DNA of 64,000 nucleotides from contig CAAGDV010000025.1 in assembly GCA_900768755.1 (NCBI GenBank), forward strand, positions 47,601-111,600, written 5' to 3'. The notes beneath the pieces were generated by a model, which did not search any database, was not told where the DNA came from, and was given only the letters and a program-made list of their open reading frames with translations. Both the position numbers and the translations under genes were made by a program. Positions 26,332 to 34,899 of this stretch are shown here, in pieces. Position 1 is the stretch's first letter. Each line of letters opens with the position of its first letter. Origin of the DNA: Lachnospiraceae bacterium (GTDB lineage Bacteria > Bacillota > Clostridia > Lachnospirales > Lachnospiraceae).

Positions 26332-27885
26332 ATGAAGCGAAGGTTTGTATCAATAATCACAACACTGGTTATTGTTATTTCATTGTTGTGCGGATGCGCA
26401 ATACCGTCACCCAACATATCAGTTGAGAAGCAGTCGGCGGGTCCCGGAGCCGGAACAACGGCAGTTGCCGACGCTGACACATCCACTTTTGCGGATTCTG
26501 TAGAAGTATCCGGCGAGGAATTAACAGAGGCTAACGCGGACAACACGACTGATAACACTGACGGTGTAAAGAACACTTCCGCAGATAATACCGCAACCAT
26601 ATCTGACGGCGATAGTGAGACAGGTACACAGCCTTATGTGACAACCGAGGACAACAACGGTACAACAACTTCATCAGATGCACGAGAGACTACGGAGCTG
26701 ACAAGCTCGGTTTCCGATAAGCAGACAACAACTGCAGATAAACAGACGACTGCAGATAAGCAGACGACTGCAGATAAACAGACGACGGATGATAAGCAGA
26801 CGACCTCTGCAGACAAGCAGACAACAACTGCGCAGCAGACGACAACCGCGCAGCAGACAACAACCGCTCAGCAGACGACAACTGCACAGCAGACAACATC
26901 AGGCGAGCAGACCACTTCTCCAACGCAGTCGACTACGGAGGATGTCACCGATCCACCAACGGTCGCAAGAGGAGAATACCCTGTTATTGCGGGAGATTCA
27001 TCTACAGTTGTTCATTATGCAACGGAGACTACAACCGGTTCCGCTGCAATGACCAGACTTGCGGACAAATTCCGCAATGCATATGACAATTGGGATTTCA
27101 CGGGATTTACCGCATATGAACTTGAGATTTTCAAGGGAGTAAAGAAAGCTCTGGATTCTGCCGCAGGATATACAAGGGATGTCGATAAGGAGAAAGCAAT
27201 CCATGACTGGATTGTGCTCAATTGTGAGTACTGTCAGGATGAGCTTAATATTACCGGCAATAGTGTTGCGCATAAAGCCTGCTATGAGATTGACGGAGTT
27301 TTCAGATACGGCAGAGCCGTGTGCGACGGATATCAGAAAGCTTTTCTTTTGTGCATGAGAATTCTGGGAATAGAATGCGAGACCGTCACCGGAACCTGTA
27401 CCGGGGGACTTCATGCATGGAATGTTGTTAAGATTGGCGGAGAGTGGTATCAGATTGACTGTACATGGGACGATCCGATTCCGGATGTTTCGGGAAGAGT
27501 GCTGTATAATTATTTTAACCTCACTGATTCACAGATGAAACAGGACCACACTTATTCCTGCCAGAGAGTATCCAACTCCACTACATATTCATATTACAAT
27601 ACATACATCAAGAAGAACGGTGATATTTTTGTCACAATCGAGAGCGATTTTCTGGCGCTGATAGATTACGTCGTTGCTAATAATACAACCGAGATTGTTG
27701 TCTATATTGAGTACAATTTTATTAATGAACACCTTGCATCGGTTGAAGGCAAGACAGGATACGGTTGTGATACCTGCCGCGGCTATTCGGTTGAGCGACT
27801 CGGAAAGTACAGCAGTGCAATAACATTCGGAGACTATTTCCCCTACAACGGTTATATGTATGTGACATCTACATTCAGACCATAG
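26332..27885 (+). CDS. Transglutaminase-like lipoprotein with repeat linker
   Basis: 517 aa from ATG 26332 (GGAGG 7 bp before); a longer upstream reading frame runs through the tRNA and is rejected. The lipobox LLCGC gives Cys at about residue 22. A Thr/Ser/Asp-rich stalk (about 30-215) includes ADKQTT and AQQTT repeats. The transglutaminase core (about 280-400) keeps the triad: Cys in AVCDGYQKAF, His in GGLHAWNVV, Asp in YQIDCTWDDP. Such domains act as cysteine proteases or cross-linkers on the cell surface. Confidence 0.88.
   Translation: MKRRFVSIITTLVIVISLLCGCAIPSPNISVEKQSAGPGAGTTAVADADTSTFADSVEVSGEELTEANADNTTDNTDGVKNTSADNTATISDGDSETGTQPYVTTEDNNGTTTSSDARETTELTSSVSDKQTTTADKQTTADKQTTADKQTTDDKQTTSADKQTTTAQQTTTAQQTTTAQQTTTAQQTTSGEQTTSPTQSTTEDVTDPPTVARGEYPVIAGDSSTVVHYATETTTGSAAMTRLADKFRNAYDNWDFTGFTAYELEIFKGVKKALDSAAGYTRDVDKEKAIHDWIVLNCEYCQDELNITGNSVAHKACYEIDGVFRYGRAVCDGYQKAFLLCMRILGIECETVTGTCTGGLHAWNVVKIGGEWYQIDCTWDDPIPDVSGRVLYNYFNLTDSQMKQDHTYSCQRVSNSTTYSYYNTYIKKNGDIFVTIESDFLALIDYVVANNTTEIVVYIEYNFINEHLASVEGKTGYGCDTCRGYSVERLGKYSSAITFGDYFPYNGYMYVTSTFRP
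26716..26920 (+). repeat. Tandem repeats encoding a Thr/Gln stalk
   Basis: Imperfect 15-nt units such as GCAGATAAACAGACGACT, then units of the CAGCAGACAACAACC type. They encode ADKQTT and AQQTT at about residues 128-196 of the transglutaminase lipoprotein. Confidence 0.85.
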
Positions 27886-27919
27886 ATGATTATTAATTTA
27901 ATATAATGGAGGGTATACA

Positions 27920-29356
27920 ATGAAAAATATTTTGTTTATCGCATCGGAAGCGGTACCGTTTATCAAAACAGGAGGCCTTGCCGATGTTGCCGGCACACTG
28001 CCAAAGTATTTTGACAAGAGCAAATACGACGTAAGGGTAATGATTCCTAATTACAAATGTATTCCGCAAAAATACAAGGAGCAGATGCATTTTATCACCA
28101 ATTTCTACATGGACCTTTCGTGGAGAAGCCAGTATGTAGGTGTTCTGGAAGCGGAATATGACGGCGTTCATTATTATTTTATTGATAATGAGTTTTATTT
28201 TAACGGTTTTAAGCCGTACGGTTATATTCATCAGGACATTGAGAAATTTGCTTTTTTCAGTAAGGCTGCACTTTCTTCAATACCGCTTATCAATTTTAAA
28301 CCCGACATCATCCACTGCCACGACTGGCAGACCGGTCTCATTCCGGTGTATATGAAAGAGCGTTTCCATCAGGGAGCATTCTTTAGGGATATGAAGTCCA
28401 TAATGACTATACATAACCTGAAATTCCAGGGAATCTGGGACGTAAAATCAGTAAAAGATATCACCGGACTTCCGGATTCATATTTTACGCCGGACAAGCT
28501 GGAGGCTTTCGGAGATGCCAACTACTTAAAGGGCGGAATTGTTTACGCGGACAAGGTTACAACTGTGAGCGCAAGTTATGCGGAGGAGATTAAGACCGGC
28601 TTCTACGGCGAGAAGCTCGACGGACTTATGCGTGCACGCTCCAATGATCTGGTCGGCATAGTTAACGGAATTGATTATGATGAGTTCAATCCCGAGACGG
28701 ACACAAGAATAGTTAAGAACTACAACCAGCAGACTTTCCGGAAGGATAAAGTAAAGAATAAGCTGGCTCTTCAGAAGGAACTTGGACTTACCGTTGATCC
28801 GAAGAAGTTTATGATTGGTATTGTGTCAAGACTCACGGACCAGAAAGGTTTTGACCTTATTGCGTATGTTATGGACGAGCTGTGCGCAGAGGATGTGCAG
28901 CTTGTTGTTCTCGGAACCGGCGAGGAGAGATACGAGAACATGTTCAGACATTTTGATTGGAAATATCAGAACAGAGTGTCTGCCAACATTTATTATTCTG
29001 AGGATATGTCACACAAGATTTATGCATCCTGCGACGCTTTCCTCATGCCGTCTCTTTTTGAGCCGTGCGGCTTAAGCCAGCTTATGAGCCTTCGATACGG
29101 TACAGTGCCGATTGTCAGGGAGACCGGAGGACTCAAGGATACCGTAATCCCTTACAATGAGTATGAGGGAACGGGAACGGGCTTCTCATTTGCCAACTAC
29201 AATGCTCATGAGATGCTTGGCATTGTTAACTACGCAAAACATGTTTTCTACAACAGAAAGCGCGACTGGAATAAGCTTGTTGACAGAGGTATGCTTACCG
29301 ATTTCTCATGGGGAAGCTCGGCAAAGAAGTACGAAGAACTTTACGATAATTTGTAA
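27920..29356 (+). CDS. glgA: Glycogen synthase (ADP-glucose type)
   Basis: 478 aa, the usual GlgA length. It starts with the ADP-glucose-binding motif region FIKTGGLADVAGTLPK, has HCHDWQTGLIPVY in the N-terminal GT5 domain and PSLFEPCGLSQLMSLRYG in the C-terminal GT-B domain. It elongates alpha-1,4-glucan. GGAGGG lies 9 bp before ATG 27920. No glgC or glgB is adjacent, so the locus is not a full glycogen operon. Confidence 0.96.
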   Translation: MKNILFIASEAVPFIKTGGLADVAGTLPKYFDKSKYDVRVMIPNYKCIPQKYKEQMHFITNFYMDLSWRSQYVGVLEAEYDGVHYYFIDNEFYFNGFKPYGYIHQDIEKFAFFSKAALSSIPLINFKPDIIHCHDWQTGLIPVYMKERFHQGAFFRDMKSIMTIHNLKFQGIWDVKSVKDITGLPDSYFTPDKLEAFGDANYLKGGIVYADKVTTVSASYAEEIKTGFYGEKLDGLMRARSNDLVGIVNGIDYDEFNPETDTRIVKNYNQQTFRKDKVKNKLALQKELGLTVDPKKFMIGIVSRLTDQKGFDLIAYVMDELCAEDVQLVVLGTGEERYENMFRHFDWKYQNRVSANIYYSEDMSHKIYASCDAFLMPSLFEPCGLSQLMSLRYGTVPIVRETGGLKDTVIPYNEYEGTGTGFSFANYNAHEMLGIVNYAKHVFYNRKRDWNKLVDRGMLTDFSWGSSAKKYEELYDNL

Positions 29357-29391
29357 TTTAGAAATTGTTATTACATCTTAATGGAATTAAA

Positions 29392-29435
29392 ACAGAGCGA
29401 GATACAATTTAGGGTACCCCGCTCTGTTTTTATTT
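29392..29435. terminator. Bidirectional terminator between glgA and rqcH
   Basis: Perfect 8-bp stem ACAGAGCG / CGCTCTGT with T-runs on both strands. It reaches into the last codons of rqcH. Confidence 0.85.
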
Positions 29436-31175
29436 GCATAATTCAATTTTATCGATATCCGGTGCGATTACCATTGAATAGTTGGTATGGTATATGACAA
29501 AACCGTAGGCTGCGCCGTTCACTTTTTTGACATGCTGGCGTTTGACATAATCAACTTCAACCTTGGGCTGGTTGCGGCCTTTTGAATAGTATGCCGCAAG
29601 GGCGGCAGCTTCCTCAAAGGTTGAATCCGGGATGTCGCGGCCGTTGCATTTGACAATGACGTGGGAGCCCGGCATGTCCTTTGCATGGAACCACCAGTCG
29701 GATGAGTCTGCAAGCTTAAATGTCAGTTCCTCGTTCTGAATATTGTTTTTGCCTACCCAGATATCAAATCCGTCGGAGGATAGATAGTGCCACGGCTTAC
29801 TCTCGGAACGCGCGGACTTTTGCCTGCCGTGGTCGGATTTCTTGCGGATATATCCGAAAGTCTCAAGCTCTTTTCGGATATCCGTGAGGGCTTCGTAGTC
29901 CGAGATGATTTCAAGCGAGGTCCACACGGACTCAAGATGAGCAATCTCGTCACTTGTGGATTTAATCTGTTCGGTCATAGCCTCAAAAGTCCTTTTGAGC
30001 TTATTGTACCGGGCAAAATATTTTACGCTGTTCTCCCGCACCGTGAGGGCAGGGTCAAGCGGGATGGTAATCATGGTGTTGTCATAATAATTGAGAGCCT
30101 CAAATTCCTCTGCTCCCTCGGGAATATTATATCCGTATGCGTTCAAAAGCTCGCCGTATATTCTGTAGGTGTCGCGCTTTTTGGTGTCTTCAAGCTGTTT
30201 CTGCTGCAAATCCAGTTTTTTGTAATCCTTTTCCAAAAGACCGGACACAATCTGGCGAAGGTCGGCAGAATGGTTGCGGACTCTGGAAATTGCGTTTTTC
30301 TCGGAATAGAAGGCCTCAAGCATGGAACTGATTGTATAAAAATCCGTGGCGGGAAGACCGGCATACGCGCTCAGTTCTGTTACGCCAAAATCCTTCGGGC
30401 GGTTGTTCTCATAGTAAATTGCGGGCGAATACGCCGAATTCTTAAGCTTCGCCATAACCGCATCGAAACAATCGTACAGCTTTTTGAGGTCAGAATCTGA
30501 AAGAATCGCTGCGTTTAGCGACGAATCCAGACCTGCGCTTACACACATGCTCTCGGCAACAATCGGACTTATGCCGGTATACGAGGTGTAGATGGCTTTT
30601 GACATGGCGATTGGTTTAGTGCGCAAAAGACCTGCAAATTCGGCAAAAGATGTATCAAGCGGGTTGCGTTTATCGCCGGTGTTCGGTATAAAATATGTTC
30701 CGCCCGGAAGAACCTCCCTGACAGAGCTTATGCCCGCATTAATTCTTTTTATGCTGTCGATGATACGGTTGTTGTCATTAAGAAAAATAATGTTGCTGTG
30801 TTTGCCCATAAGCTCAATCATTATATGCTTGGTGCACAAATCGCCCATCTCGTCAAGGTGTTCAATTGTTATGTCGAGGATTCGCTCTAGTCCCGGCTGC
30901 GTGATTGAGACAATCCTGCCGTTGTTAAGGTGTTTGCGAAGCAACATGCAAAAACCCGGTGCGGTGAGCGGGGCTGTTTTGTTCGTATCGGTCAGATATA
31001 ACAGCGGAAGGCTTGCGTTGACCGAAACCAACAGGCGGAAGGTTTTGGAAAAAGTCTTTATGGTGAAAAAAAGTTCGTCTTTTTCTGTCTGGGCTATTTT
31101 GTTGATTCGCCCCTGGGAGAGGGCGCTGTTAAGTTCCTGCGCCAGTGCATGCACGCAGAGTCCGTCAAATGCCAT
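29430..31175 (-). CDS. rqcH: RqcH / NFACT ribosome-quality-control protein
   Basis: 581 aa. The NFACT-N domain begins MAFDGLCVHALAQELN, typical of this family (formerly called fibronectin-binding protein A). A coiled-coil middle (about 290-440) and a C-terminal NFACT-R domain with WWFHAKDMPGSHVIVK follow. RqcH binds stalled 50S subunits and adds C-terminal alanine tails that mark nascent chains for degradation. AGGAGC precedes ATG 31175. Single gene, divergent from the cupin gene. Confidence 0.94.
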   Translation of the reverse strand: MAFDGLCVHALAQELNSALSQGRINKIAQTEKDELFFTIKTFSKTFRLLVSVNASLPLLYLTDTNKTAPLTAPGFCMLLRKHLNNGRIVSITQPGLERILDITIEHLDEMGDLCTKHIMIELMGKHSNIIFLNDNNRIIDSIKRINAGISSVREVLPGGTYFIPNTGDKRNPLDTSFAEFAGLLRTKPIAMSKAIYTSYTGISPIVAESMCVSAGLDSSLNAAILSDSDLKKLYDCFDAVMAKLKNSAYSPAIYYENNRPKDFGVTELSAYAGLPATDFYTISSMLEAFYSEKNAISRVRNHSADLRQIVSGLLEKDYKKLDLQQKQLEDTKKRDTYRIYGELLNAYGYNIPEGAEEFEALNYYDNTMITIPLDPALTVRENSVKYFARYNKLKRTFEAMTEQIKSTSDEIAHLESVWTSLEIISDYEALTDIRKELETFGYIRKKSDHGRQKSARSESKPWHYLSSDGFDIWVGKNNIQNEELTFKLADSSDWWFHAKDMPGSHVIVKCNGRDIPDSTFEEAAALAAYYSKGRNQPKVEVDYVKRQHVKKVNGAAYGFVIYHTNYSMVIAPDIDKIELCK

Positions 31176-31226
31176 ATTTTTGCTCCTAAATAATCATTTT
31201 TTCACATTATATCACGAAATCACTCT

Positions 31227-31254
31227 TTTACAAACACCAAAAATGTTGTATAAT
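31227..31254 (+). promoter_or_regulatory. Promoter of the cupin transcript
   Basis: TTTACA, 16 bp, TATAAT. It leaves a leader of about 180 nt before the cupin start codon. Confidence 0.6.
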
Positions 31255-31260
31255 GTACGC

Positions 31261-31440
31261 GAGCGAAAAACAAGCGACGCCCAAAGGGCGGCATTTGCTT
31301 TTCGCCGCGATAACGAGCAAACGCCTGCGGAAGCAGGCGCCAAGCGCGACAGCGCGGGTTTGCGAGTCATGGAAATGGTACGCGGGCGAAAATTTGCTTT
31401 TCGCCGCGATAACGAAGCAATTGTAAAGCGGAGGTGTAGT
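31261..31440 (+). promoter_or_regulatory. Structured 5' leader of the cupin gene with direct repeats
   Basis: Two perfect 24-bp copies starting ATTTGCTTTTCGCCG occupy 31293-31316 and 31392-31415. Each can pair its TTTTCGC with an upstream GCGAAAA. Between them (31317-31363) GCAAAC / GTTTGC closes a three-way junction with arms GCCTGC-ggaa-GCAGGC and GCGC-gaca-GCGC. A CGCCC / GGGCG hairpin lies at 31278-31290. The final stretch holds GGAGG before the ATG. It matches no riboswitch class I recognise; it could be a regulatory leader or a dispersed repeat element. Confidence 0.5.
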
Positions 31441-31773
31441 ATGCTGTTTGAATACGACAAAATACCCGAGACAGTAATCCCCAATTTTAAGGGCGGAGAG
31501 AAGGAAGCCATAGCAAAGATGTACAGCGACGGCCTTAACAGGATAATGCTCGGTCGGTTAAAGCCCGGGGCTTCAATAGGACTTCATACACATGAGACAA
31601 ACAGCGAGATTGTATATATTATCAGCGGGCGCGGCATAGTGATAATTGACGGCGAGACGGAAGAATTGTATCCCGGTATCTGTCACTACTGCCCGAAGGG
31701 ACATACGCATACGATGATTAACAACAGAGAAGATGAAGACCTGGTGATTTTTGCGGTGGTGCCCGAGCAGTAG
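31441..31773 (+). CDS. Small cupin-domain protein
   Basis: 110 aa from ATG 31441 after GGAGG. A longer open frame upstream runs antisense to rqcH and through the leader repeats and is not credible. One cupin barrel: metal motif 1 GLHTHETNSEIVYIISGRG (two His and Glu), motif 2 CPKGHTHTMINN. Small single-domain cupins bind metals and sugars or act as isomerases; the substrate is unknown. Confidence 0.88.
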   Translation: MLFEYDKIPETVIPNFKGGEKEAIAKMYSDGLNRIMLGRLKPGASIGLHTHETNSEIVYIISGRGIVIIDGETEELYPGICHYCPKGHTHTMINNREDEDLVIFAVVPEQ

Positions 31774-31789
31774 GCTCATTGTATAATTG

Positions 31790-31818
31790 TTGCTGCACAT
31801 TGATAAATCTGGTACAAT
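31790..31818 (+). promoter_or_regulatory. Promoter of the yicC-gmk operon
   Basis: TTGCTG, 17 bp, TACAAT, 22 bp before the yicC start. Confidence 0.65.
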
Positions 31819-31840
31819 ATTCCTATCGGAGGAACATATT

Positions 31841-32719
31841 ATGATAAAAAGCATGACAGGGTTTGGACGATGCGAAGTCTCAGACGCCGACAGAAAAATT
31901 ACGATTGAGATGAAATCGGTCAATCACAGATTTTTTGAACCGAATGTCAAGATGCCGAAGAAGCTTAACATATACGAGGCCGGCATTAGAACGATTCTCA
32001 AGAAATACATTAACAGGGGAAAGGTTGATGTATTTGTTACATACGAGGATTATTCGGAAAACAAATTCTGCCTGAAATACAATGCAGAGCTTGCGGACGA
32101 ATACATGAGCATTTTCGGGTACATTGCGGACCAGTACGGAATTGAGAAAGACATTAAGGTCTCTACACTTGCGAGGTTTCCTGAGGTTATTACGATGGAG
32201 GAGCAGGACAACGACGACGAGGAGCTTTGGCACCTTTTGGAGAAAGCAACGGAGGATGCCTGCCGGCACTTTGTGGACACGAGAATTACCGAAGGAGAAC
32301 GCCTTAAGAACGATATAATCAACAAACTTGATTATATGCTCTCTCTTGTGGATAACATTGAAGAGAGGAGTCCTGAAGTTGTTTCGGAATACAGAGCAAA
32401 GCTTGAGGACAAGGTCAAGGAGCTTTTGTCGGATTCATCAATTGATGAGAGCAGAATCGCAACCGAGGTTACGATTTTTGCCGACAAAATATGTGTGGAT
32501 GAGGAGACCGTAAGGTTAAGAAGTCATATTGAGAGCACCAAAGAGACCCTGCTCGAGGGCGGAAGCGTCGGAAGAAAACTTGATTTTATCGCACAGGAGA
32601 TGAATCGTGAGGCTAACACAATCCTTTCAAAATCCGGGGACCTGGACATAACCGACTGGGGTATCAGCCTTAAGACCGAGATTGAGAAGGTCAGAGAACA
32701 GATTCAGAATATTGAGTAG
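31841..32719 (+). CDS. yicC: YicC-family endoribonuclease
   Basis: 292 aa from ATG 31841 after CGGAGG. N-terminal MIKSMTGFGR and VNHRFFEPNVKMPK, and the C-terminal DUF1732 region KLDFIAQEMNREANTILSKS, identify the family. E. coli YicC is an RNase that acts on the small RNA RyhB; the role in Firmicutes is less clear. First gene of the conserved yicC-remA-gmk-rpoZ order. Confidence 0.93.
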   Translation: MIKSMTGFGRCEVSDADRKITIEMKSVNHRFFEPNVKMPKKLNIYEAGIRTILKKYINRGKVDVFVTYEDYSENKFCLKYNAELADEYMSIFGYIADQYGIEKDIKVSTLARFPEVITMEEQDNDDEELWHLLEKATEDACRHFVDTRITEGERLKNDIINKLDYMLSLVDNIEERSPEVVSEYRAKLEDKVKELLSDSSIDESRIATEVTIFADKICVDEETVRLRSHIESTKETLLEGGSVGRKLDFIAQEMNREANTILSKSGDLDITDWGISLKTEIEKVREQIQNIE

Positions 32720-32727
32720 GTGTCGGT

Positions 32728-32997
32728 ATGGGTTTTGTAAATGTTGGCTACGGAAATATCGTCAATGATAACAGAATAGTTGCGGTGATTTCACCTGATT
32801 CAGCACCTGCCAAAAGACTTGTCGGCAAGGCGCGCGATGACGGCATGGTAATTGACGCAACACAGGGAAGAAGAACACGGGCGGTTATTATCACTGATGC
32901 GGGATATGTTGTTTTATCGGCGATTCTGCCCGACACGGTTGCAGCCAGAGCAAGAAATTATTGTTCACAGCCGGGAGTAGGAGAAGAGAATGAGTAG
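32728..32997 (+). CDS. remA: RemA-family (DUF370) DNA-binding regulator
   Basis: 89 aa. FVNVGYGNIVNDNRIVAVIS and DATQGRRTRAVIITD are the RemA signatures. In Bacillus, RemA forms octameric rings and activates matrix and osmoprotection operons. Its stop overlaps the gmk start by 8 bp. Confidence 0.93.
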   Translation: MGFVNVGYGNIVNDNRIVAVISPDSAPAKRLVGKARDDGMVIDATQGRRTRAVIITDAGYVVLSAILPDTVAARARNYCSQPGVGEENE

Positions 32998-33610
32998 AGG
33001 AAAACTTATTGTAGTGTCAGGTTTTTCCGGTTCGGGCAAAGGAACCGTTATGAACCGTCTTGTCGAAAGGTATGACAATTATGCGTTGTCAGTGTCAGCG
33101 ACGACAAGAGCGCCAAGACCGGGAGAGGTTGAGGGCGTGTCGTATTTTTATAAGACCGATGAAGAGTTTCAGATGATGATTGAGCGCGATGAGCTGGTGG
33201 AATATGCGGGATATGTAGGGCATTACTACGGAACTCCAAGAGCGTTTGTCGAGGAAAATCTTTCGGCCGGAAAAGATGTTCTTCTTGAGATAGAGATTCA
33301 GGGAGCAATGAAAATCAAAGCCCGCTTCCCGGATGCGGTTCTTTTGTTTATCACGCCGCCGAGCGCAAAGGTGTTAAAAGACCGCCTGATTGGCAGGGGC
33401 ACCGAGACAATGGACGTGATTGACCAGAGACTTGCAAGGGCGGTCAAGGAAGCCGAGGGAGTTGAGGCTTATGACTATATTGTAGTCAACGATATTTTGG
33501 AAGATTGCGTCGAAACTGTTGACAGAATCATAAAAAGTGAGCATAATAGAACAAGTGACCGCATCAATCTGATATATAACATCAGGGATGAATTAGCAGG
33601 TCAGAATTGA
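32990..33610 (+). CDS. gmk: Guanylate kinase
   Basis: 206 aa. P-loop GFSGSGKGTVMNRL, GMP-binding SATTRAPRPGEVEGVSYFY and the lid region. It makes GDP from GMP. ATG 32990 overlaps remA. Confidence 0.97.
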   Translation: MSRGKLIVVSGFSGSGKGTVMNRLVERYDNYALSVSATTRAPRPGEVEGVSYFYKTDEEFQMMIERDELVEYAGYVGHYYGTPRAFVEENLSAGKDVLLEIEIQGAMKIKARFPDAVLLFITPPSAKVLKDRLIGRGTETMDVIDQRLARAVKEAEGVEAYDYIVVNDILEDCVETVDRIIKSEHNRTSDRINLIYNIRDELAGQN

Positions 33611-33623
33611 AGGAGACGATAAA

Positions 33624-33866
33624 ATGATACATCCATCTTATTCAGAATTAATGAATGTAATTAACAGCGAAGTTGAGCCGGGCGAGCAGCCGCCTGTACA
33701 GAGCAGATACTCAATTGTTATTGCTACATCAAAGAGAGCAAGACAGATTATTGACGGAAGCGAGCCGCTTGTGAGCAACGCCCGCAACAAAAAACCGTTG
33801 TCGATTGCCGTTGAGGAGCTGTATGACGGCAAGGTTAAGATTGTCGGAGATTCCGAGGAGGAATAG
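33624..33866 (+). CDS. rpoZ: RNA polymerase omega subunit
   Basis: 80 aa. PSYSELMNVI at the start and RYSIVIATSKRARQI, the conserved omega helix. It stabilises the beta-prime subunit. GGAGACG lies before ATG 33624. It keeps its usual place after gmk; coaBC and priA, which often follow, are absent. Confidence 0.93.
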   Translation: MIHPSYSELMNVINSEVEPGEQPPVQSRYSIVIATSKRARQIIDGSEPLVSNARNKKPLSIAVEELYDGKVKIVGDSEEE

Positions 33867-33874
33867 AGAATTAA

Positions 33875-34714
33875 TTGAATATTATAGAGATTATTAAGGT
33901 TATAGTGTTTGGTATTGTCGAAGGCATCACGGAGTGGCTGCCGGTAAGCAGTACCGGACATCTGATACTTATTGATGAATTTCTTAAACTCGATGCCGAT
34001 GAAAGTTTTATCGAGATGTTTGATGTGGTAATACAGCTGGGAGCCATTCTCGCGGTTGTGGTTATCTACTTCAAAAACTTATGGCCGGTAACTCACAAGG
34101 AGTCGGGCAAAGGACTTTGCTTTGATAAGAAGAAGCTTTCTTTGTGGGGCAGGATTCTTATCGCATGCGTTCCTGCAGGCATTATCGGAATACTGTTTGA
34201 TGATTTGATTGATAAGTATTTTTACAATGCATATGTGGTGTCCGTAACGCTTATCGTATACGGAATATTGTTTATTCTTGTTGAGATACGCAATAATAAG
34301 CGGGAGATTAAGGTTTCGGATGTCACAGGCATCACGATAAAGACGGCGCTGTACATCGGAATTTTCCAGGTTCTTGCGCTTATTCCGGGAACCTCGCGCT
34401 CAGGTGCAACGATTGTTGGAGCCATGTTAATCGGAACATCAAGAACGGCTGCGGCTGAGTTTACTTTCTATCTGGCAATTCCGGTTATGCTCGGAGCCAG
34501 CGCACTGAAGCTTATCAAGTTTGTTGCGAAGGGAGGCGGATTTGCCGCTGACGAAGTCGCCTATCTGCTCATCGGAATGGCTGTTGCTTTTCTGGTATCC
34601 ATCGTGGTCATCAAGTTTTTGATGTCTTTCATCAAGAAACACGATTTTAAACCGTTCGGAATCTATCGGATTATTCTGGGCGCAGGAGTTTTGATATACT
34701 TTTTGGCAAAATAG
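33875..34714 (+). CDS. uppP: Undecaprenyl-diphosphatase
   Basis: 279 aa, about eight membrane helices. The BacA/UppP signatures EGITEWLPVSSTGHLIL and PGTSRSGATIVGAMLIG are both present. It recycles C55-PP to C55-P for wall synthesis and gives bacitracin tolerance. The start is a TTG at 33875; AGGAGG lies 13 bp before, a longer spacing than usual. Confidence 0.95.
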   Translation: MNIIEIIKVIVFGIVEGITEWLPVSSTGHLILIDEFLKLDADESFIEMFDVVIQLGAILAVVVIYFKNLWPVTHKESGKGLCFDKKKLSLWGRILIACVPAGIIGILFDDLIDKYFYNAYVVSVTLIVYGILFILVEIRNNKREIKVSDVTGITIKTALYIGIFQVLALIPGTSRSGATIVGAMLIGTSRTAAAEFTFYLAIPVMLGASALKLIKFVAKGGGFAADEVAYLLIGMAVAFLVSIVVIKFLMSFIKKHDFKPFGIYRIILGAGVLIYFLAK

Positions 34715-34721
34715 AATTACG

Positions 34722-34763
34722 GCCGCTTTCTGACGATGATGTCTGTCAGAGGCGGCTTTTTTG
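34722..34763 (+). terminator. Terminator after uppP
   Basis: Stem GCCGCTTTCTGAC / GTCAGAGGCGGC followed by seven T. Confidence 0.88.
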
Positions 34764-34899
34764 CTGAAGAAGGGCGGTCTGCGCACCGCCATAAAAATAA
34801 TGTTGAAAAAACGTATCCGGAGCGCTTTTTTGGTTGACGATAAAAATGAAAAATGGTATCATTGTCAATAATTACAATGCAGATGCAGGAGGCTTGATT

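Noticed and set aside
29787..30500. 237-aa plus-strand frame inside rqcH
   Set aside because: It is antisense to a well-supported gene and has no family features.
30592..31440. N-terminal extension of the cupin gene to 393 aa
   Set aside because: The extension is antisense to rqcH and then crosses the promoter and repeats; the GGAGG site and ATG at 31441 fit the cupin domain exactly.
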